Of a stretch of DNA of 64,000 bases, positions 61,249-64,000 are shown in pieces. The notes beneath the pieces were generated by a model. It did no database searches. It saw only the letters and a list, made by a program, of their open reading frames with translations, and was not told where the DNA came from. The translations under genes were made by a program, and so were the position numbers. This DNA is from an uncultured Lachnospiraceae bacterium. GTDB lineage: Bacteria > Bacillota > Clostridia > Lachnospirales > Lachnospiraceae. The DNA is taken from NCBI GenBank assembly GCA_910585905.1, contig CAJUID010000004.1:103562-167561 (forward strand), given 5' to 3'. How positions within the stretch are numbered: position 1 is the stretch's first letter; each line of letters opens with the position of its first letter.

Positions 61249-62541
61249 CTATTGCTGTATTGCATTTGGATAAATCTGCTCCATCCTATCATCATCAAAG
61301 GATTCATCCATAACCCTTTCCCACTTATGTACTGCCGGATTTCCGGCTGCCCTCGTATCATAGCGGATCAGTGCCAAAACGGAAACACAGATATCTACAG
61401 CGATAAATATCATAAAAGCAATCGTCAAAACCCGTCCTGTCTTTTTTAAGATAACTTCGATCAAACGGGAAAACTTCGGGTACAGCCCTTTCATCCAGAC
61501 AACCGCAGCAATCCCCCAGAAAAAACAGTAAAGTAAATTAATTCTTCCCCCTAAGTTAAAAGGCATCTCGCTGTAATCCCAAAAAACTTTTCCAAATAAT
61601 ATTTCAGTAAATACACTACAGATATATTCATATGCTCCGCCGAGAAACATACCTACCCAGAAAATATGATGCTCCTGCTTATCTCTATCTTTGTAGAGGA
61701 GCGCTGTCACCAGAGCAATCGCCAATCCCCAGACAATGCTAAAATGCCCCCATACCAGACTGCTCCTGCTCATCCATACCCCCGCTGTAATTCTGCAAAA
61801 TATTGTCTCCACAACATCCCCCAAAAAGGCTCCAATGCAGAACAGCCAAAATAGCTGAACAAAACTACACTTTTCTAAATCTTTCTCCCTCTGTTCTGTT
61901 CCCTCTCTCGCAGTTGACGGATATGCCCTTCCGATTCTATCTTCGATATGTCCCGCCACTTTTGCTGCAAATCGATAAGTCCACCCCTGAAGCCTGTTAT
62001 TCCATCTAAGCACACGCGGAAGCTTTTCCTCCACATGATAGACAGACAATAGGGAGCCAAAGAAATCTAAAAAACCGACAGCCAAAAGCCCCCAAATTGC
62101 TATTATCCTAACTAACTCCGGCAGGATATGGAACAGGGCAAGCATAAATCCATTAACATAGCGGACTGCAAAAAATCCAAGTAACCCCCAGAGTAGCGAA
62201 TACTGCAGGCAGATATATCCATCAAAATTCCATTTCTTGCGCGAATAATCCCACCATTTCTTTTGTTTCATCCTCTCTAGGCATTTTCCGGTAAACCACT
62301 CCACGGCAGTTGCAACCACCATACTTCCTAAAAATAAAAAGAAAGTGTCATTTTTTAATTCCTGCAAAAAAACAGTCAAAAGCACTCCGGTAAACCCATA
62401 GATAAAACAAAACGGTCCCGATGCAAATCCACGGTTCCTAAAGTCCTTTTCTTTTATCGTTGCAACAGATGTCTCAGCTAGCCATGCAAAAAAAGAATAG
62501 GCAAAAAAGAGCATGGCGATTTCATAATATGAGTAATTCAT
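61249..62541 (-). CDS. CmpB-family membrane protein with two tandem domains
   Basis: About 430 residues, ten or so membrane helices. Each half shows the same signature of the ABC_trans_CmpB-type family annotated as putative ABC transporter permease: FAYSFFAWLAETSVATIKEK and FCIGAFLGDVVETIFCRITA, then GPFCFIYGFTGVLL and GHFSIVWGLAIALV, WDYSRKKWNFDGYICLQYSLLWGLLG and WDYSEMPFNLGGRINLLYCFFWG. It is therefore an internal duplication. A true transport role is unproven and there is no ATPase gene nearby. The ATG at 62541 has AAAGGA upstream. Confidence 0.82.
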   Translation of the reverse strand: MNYSYYEIAMLFFAYSFFAWLAETSVATIKEKDFRNRGFASGPFCFIYGFTGVLLTVFLQELKNDTFFLFLGSMVVATAVEWFTGKCLERMKQKKWWDYSRKKWNFDGYICLQYSLLWGLLGFFAVRYVNGFMLALFHILPELVRIIAIWGLLAVGFLDFFGSLLSVYHVEEKLPRVLRWNNRLQGWTYRFAAKVAGHIEDRIGRAYPSTAREGTEQREKDLEKCSFVQLFWLFCIGAFLGDVVETIFCRITAGVWMSRSSLVWGHFSIVWGLAIALVTALLYKDRDKQEHHIFWVGMFLGGAYEYICSVFTEILFGKVFWDYSEMPFNLGGRINLLYCFFWGIAAVVWMKGLYPKFSRLIEVILKKTGRVLTIAFMIFIAVDICVSVLALIRYDTRAAGNPAVHKWERVMDESFDDDRMEQIYPNAIQQ

Positions 62542-62588
62542 AAGATTCCTTTCCTTTGCACCATCTGGAACTGTCAAATATTAATTTC

Positions 62589-63920
62589 TTAATATTGATA
62601 CTGCTTTCTATACCTAAAAAACATCCCAGCCGAGAGGACAAGTGCCATAAACTCTGCTACAGGAGTTGCCAGCCAGATCCCATGTACTCCCAAAAGTGCC
62701 GGAAGCACAAGCATCGTAATAAACATAAACACAAAAGACCTAGAAAATGCCAGGACAGCCGAAATCACCCCATTTGACAATGCTGTAAACATTCCGCTGG
62801 CAAAAATATTAAATCCAATAAAAAACAGTGCAACCGTACAAATTCTATTTCCAGTTACAGCAAGATTATACACTGGATTGTCTGGACGGGCAAATATTGA
62901 TACCAACGGCTTGGTAAAGAGAAAGGACGCTGCTGCTGTTAACAAAGAAATTGCTGCAATCACCCTTAGGCTAACTGCCATCATCTTTTTTAATTTCCCG
63001 TGGTTCTGTTCCCCATAATAAAAACTTATCATAGGGGCTACTCCATAAGAATACCCTGTATACAGTGAACTTGCAAACATTAACACATACATTATAATTG
63101 TAACAGCCGCCACTCCATTCTCGCCCACATAATGCAACATTGTCCAGTTAAACATCATTGTAATGATTCCAGTAACTAGCGCAGTCGCCATTTCGGAACA
63201 CCCATTTGTGGCAGCATTGATAAGAACCTGAAACCGAAAGACAGGCTTTTTAAAATGCAGCAGGCTCTTTTTCTGGCAAAAAACTACAAGACCCACCACA
63301 GCTGTTACAGAATATCCTAATCCTGTCGCAAACGCAGCACCGCCAATCCCCATGCCGCACACAGATATAAACACATAGTCAAGCACCATATTCAGCACAC
63401 CGCCAGCCACAGAACAAGCCAGGGAGAGTGTCGCTTTTTCCGATGCAATCATATATAAGGTAAAATTATTCATTAATAAAATAGGAACTGTAAACAGCAG
63501 ATACCTGCTCAGATATTCTACACAGTACCCTTCTACATCTGCCGATAAGTTCATTCCTGCAAAGATAGGCTTCATCACCAGATAACCCAGGCTGCACATT
63601 ACAACCCCAACTACTACATTAACCAAAATCAGAAAGGTAAAATCCTCTTTCGCTTCCTCAGGCTTTTTCTGTCCCATTTTTCTCATAATCACAGCGCTTC
63701 CCCCAGTCGCAAGCATTGTAGATATTGCTGTGACAAGTTGGATCACTGGTGCTGTCAGATTAATCGCCGACAATGCATTTGTGCCAATCAGGTTCGACAC
63801 AAACAGGCCGTCAACCATTGTATAAAAAGACATAAAAACTGTCATCGCAATAGTTGGAACCGCAAATTTCAAAATATTCTTTAAGTTGACAGGCTTTCCA
63901 TAAGCATTTAAATTCTCCAT
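62589..63920 (-). CDS. MATE-family efflux transporter
   Basis: About 443 residues with twelve predicted helices in two homologous bundles. Typical MATE features: FAVPTIAMTVFMSFYTMVDGLFVSNLIG (near 20-47), ALSAINLTAPV, STMLATGGSAVIMRKMGQKKPEEA (near 72-95), and in the second half GYSYGVAPMISFYYGEQN. Cation-coupled export of drugs or metabolites; substrate unknown. The ATG at 63920 follows GGGAGGAG; a frame opening at 63998 starts in the family C repeat and is rejected. It ends 47 bases before the CmpB-type gene. Confidence 0.92.
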   Translation of the reverse strand: MENLNAYGKPVNLKNILKFAVPTIAMTVFMSFYTMVDGLFVSNLIGTNALSAINLTAPVIQLVTAISTMLATGGSAVIMRKMGQKKPEEAKEDFTFLILVNVVVGVVMCSLGYLVMKPIFAGMNLSADVEGYCVEYLSRYLLFTVPILLMNNFTLYMIASEKATLSLACSVAGGVLNMVLDYVFISVCGMGIGGAAFATGLGYSVTAVVGLVVFCQKKSLLHFKKPVFRFQVLINAATNGCSEMATALVTGIITMMFNWTMLHYVGENGVAAVTIIMYVLMFASSLYTGYSYGVAPMISFYYGEQNHGKLKKMMAVSLRVIAAISLLTAAASFLFTKPLVSIFARPDNPVYNLAVTGNRICTVALFFIGFNIFASGMFTALSNGVISAVLAFSRSFVFMFITMLVLPALLGVHGIWLATPVAEFMALVLSAGMFFRYRKQYQY

Positions 63921-63946
63921 AGTCTCCTCCCTTCGTGCATCCTTAA

Positions 63947-64000
63947 TTTGACTTTCCCCATTTTTTATGAAGAGATACTCTGCAGTTATCCATAACACAT
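63947..64000. repeat. Family C repeat, copy 4, reaching the window edge
   Basis: TTTGACTTTCCCCATTTTTT, ATGAAGAGATACTCTGCAG, TTATCCATAACA. It is the best-preserved copy next to the one at 44934 and sits 27 bases upstream of the MATE start. Its end may lie beyond the window. Confidence 0.65.

Noticed and set aside
63921..63998. 26-residue N-terminal extension of the MATE transporter
   Set aside because: It reads through the family C repeat and has no ribosome binding site; the ATG at 63920 has GGGAGGAG.

Overview
The window is 64 kb of low-to-moderate G+C DNA from a spore-forming, probably motile member of the Clostridia, most likely Lachnospiraceae-like. This is inferred from the gene families, not from a search. 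Sporulation genes (spoIIP, gpr, a BofC-like protein), a ribitol-type teichoic acid set, SD-led genes with many TTG/GTG starts, GHKL/LytTR signalling and InlB B-repeat surface protein architecture all point that way. No rRNA, tRNA, CRISPR array, phage module or complete insertion sequence was found. Most genes lie on the minus strand.

Layout. 1-7.4 kb: a minus-strand signalling operon with two REC-HD-GYP proteins (one with a damaged HD motif), a soluble PAS histidine kinase, CheR, CheB, a chemoreceptor almost without an ectodomain, and the start of another exported protein. 7.4-10 kb: palindromic repeats, a DUF6512-like membrane protein and an HtrA protease. 10-18 kb: 5-formyl-THF cyclo-ligase, DUF896, two flavoproteins, a BofC-like protein, a membrane-anchored MutS-like ATPase and an NlpC/P60 wall hydrolase. 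18-20.9 kb: two unknown anchored proteins that share a duplicated upstream element. 20.9-26 kb: prfC, a HAAS/PadR pair and a YtrA-type GntR/ABC transporter operon whose ATPase gene is broken by a 125-bp element. 26-30.3 kb: an accessory, partly decayed region with a pseudogene, two short genes behind promoters that carry 20-bp-spaced direct repeats, and a GHKL kinase/LytTR regulator pair. 30.4-37.4 kb: purE, hemW, lepA, spoIIP, gpr and divergent rpsT, a typical Firmicutes order. 37.5-50 kb: dCMP deaminase, a 1396-residue surface protein, an amidase joined to guaB, asnB, deoB, a dihydrouridine synthase and a lipid kinase. 50.6-57.5 kb: queA, tarJ, tarI, leuD, leuC and a TarL/TagF-like polymerase. 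57.7-64 kb: a tandem-domain ThyX, an L,D-transpeptidase with a 13-residue-repeat tail, a double CmpB membrane protein and a MATE transporter.

The most unusual content is in the intergenic DNA. At least three families of short palindromic repeats are scattered through the window, here called A, B and C. One family A copy sits inside the ABC ATPase gene, flanked by AATCAA on both sides; removing it in silico restores the reading frame exactly. The best candidate for an undescribed system is at 26.3-30.1 kb: the LytTR two-component pair, a divergent 18-codon gene with a strong ribosome binding site, and two minus-strand promoters preceded by 20-bp-period direct repeats. This could be a small peptide-signalling circuit. 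That reading is inference and needs testing.
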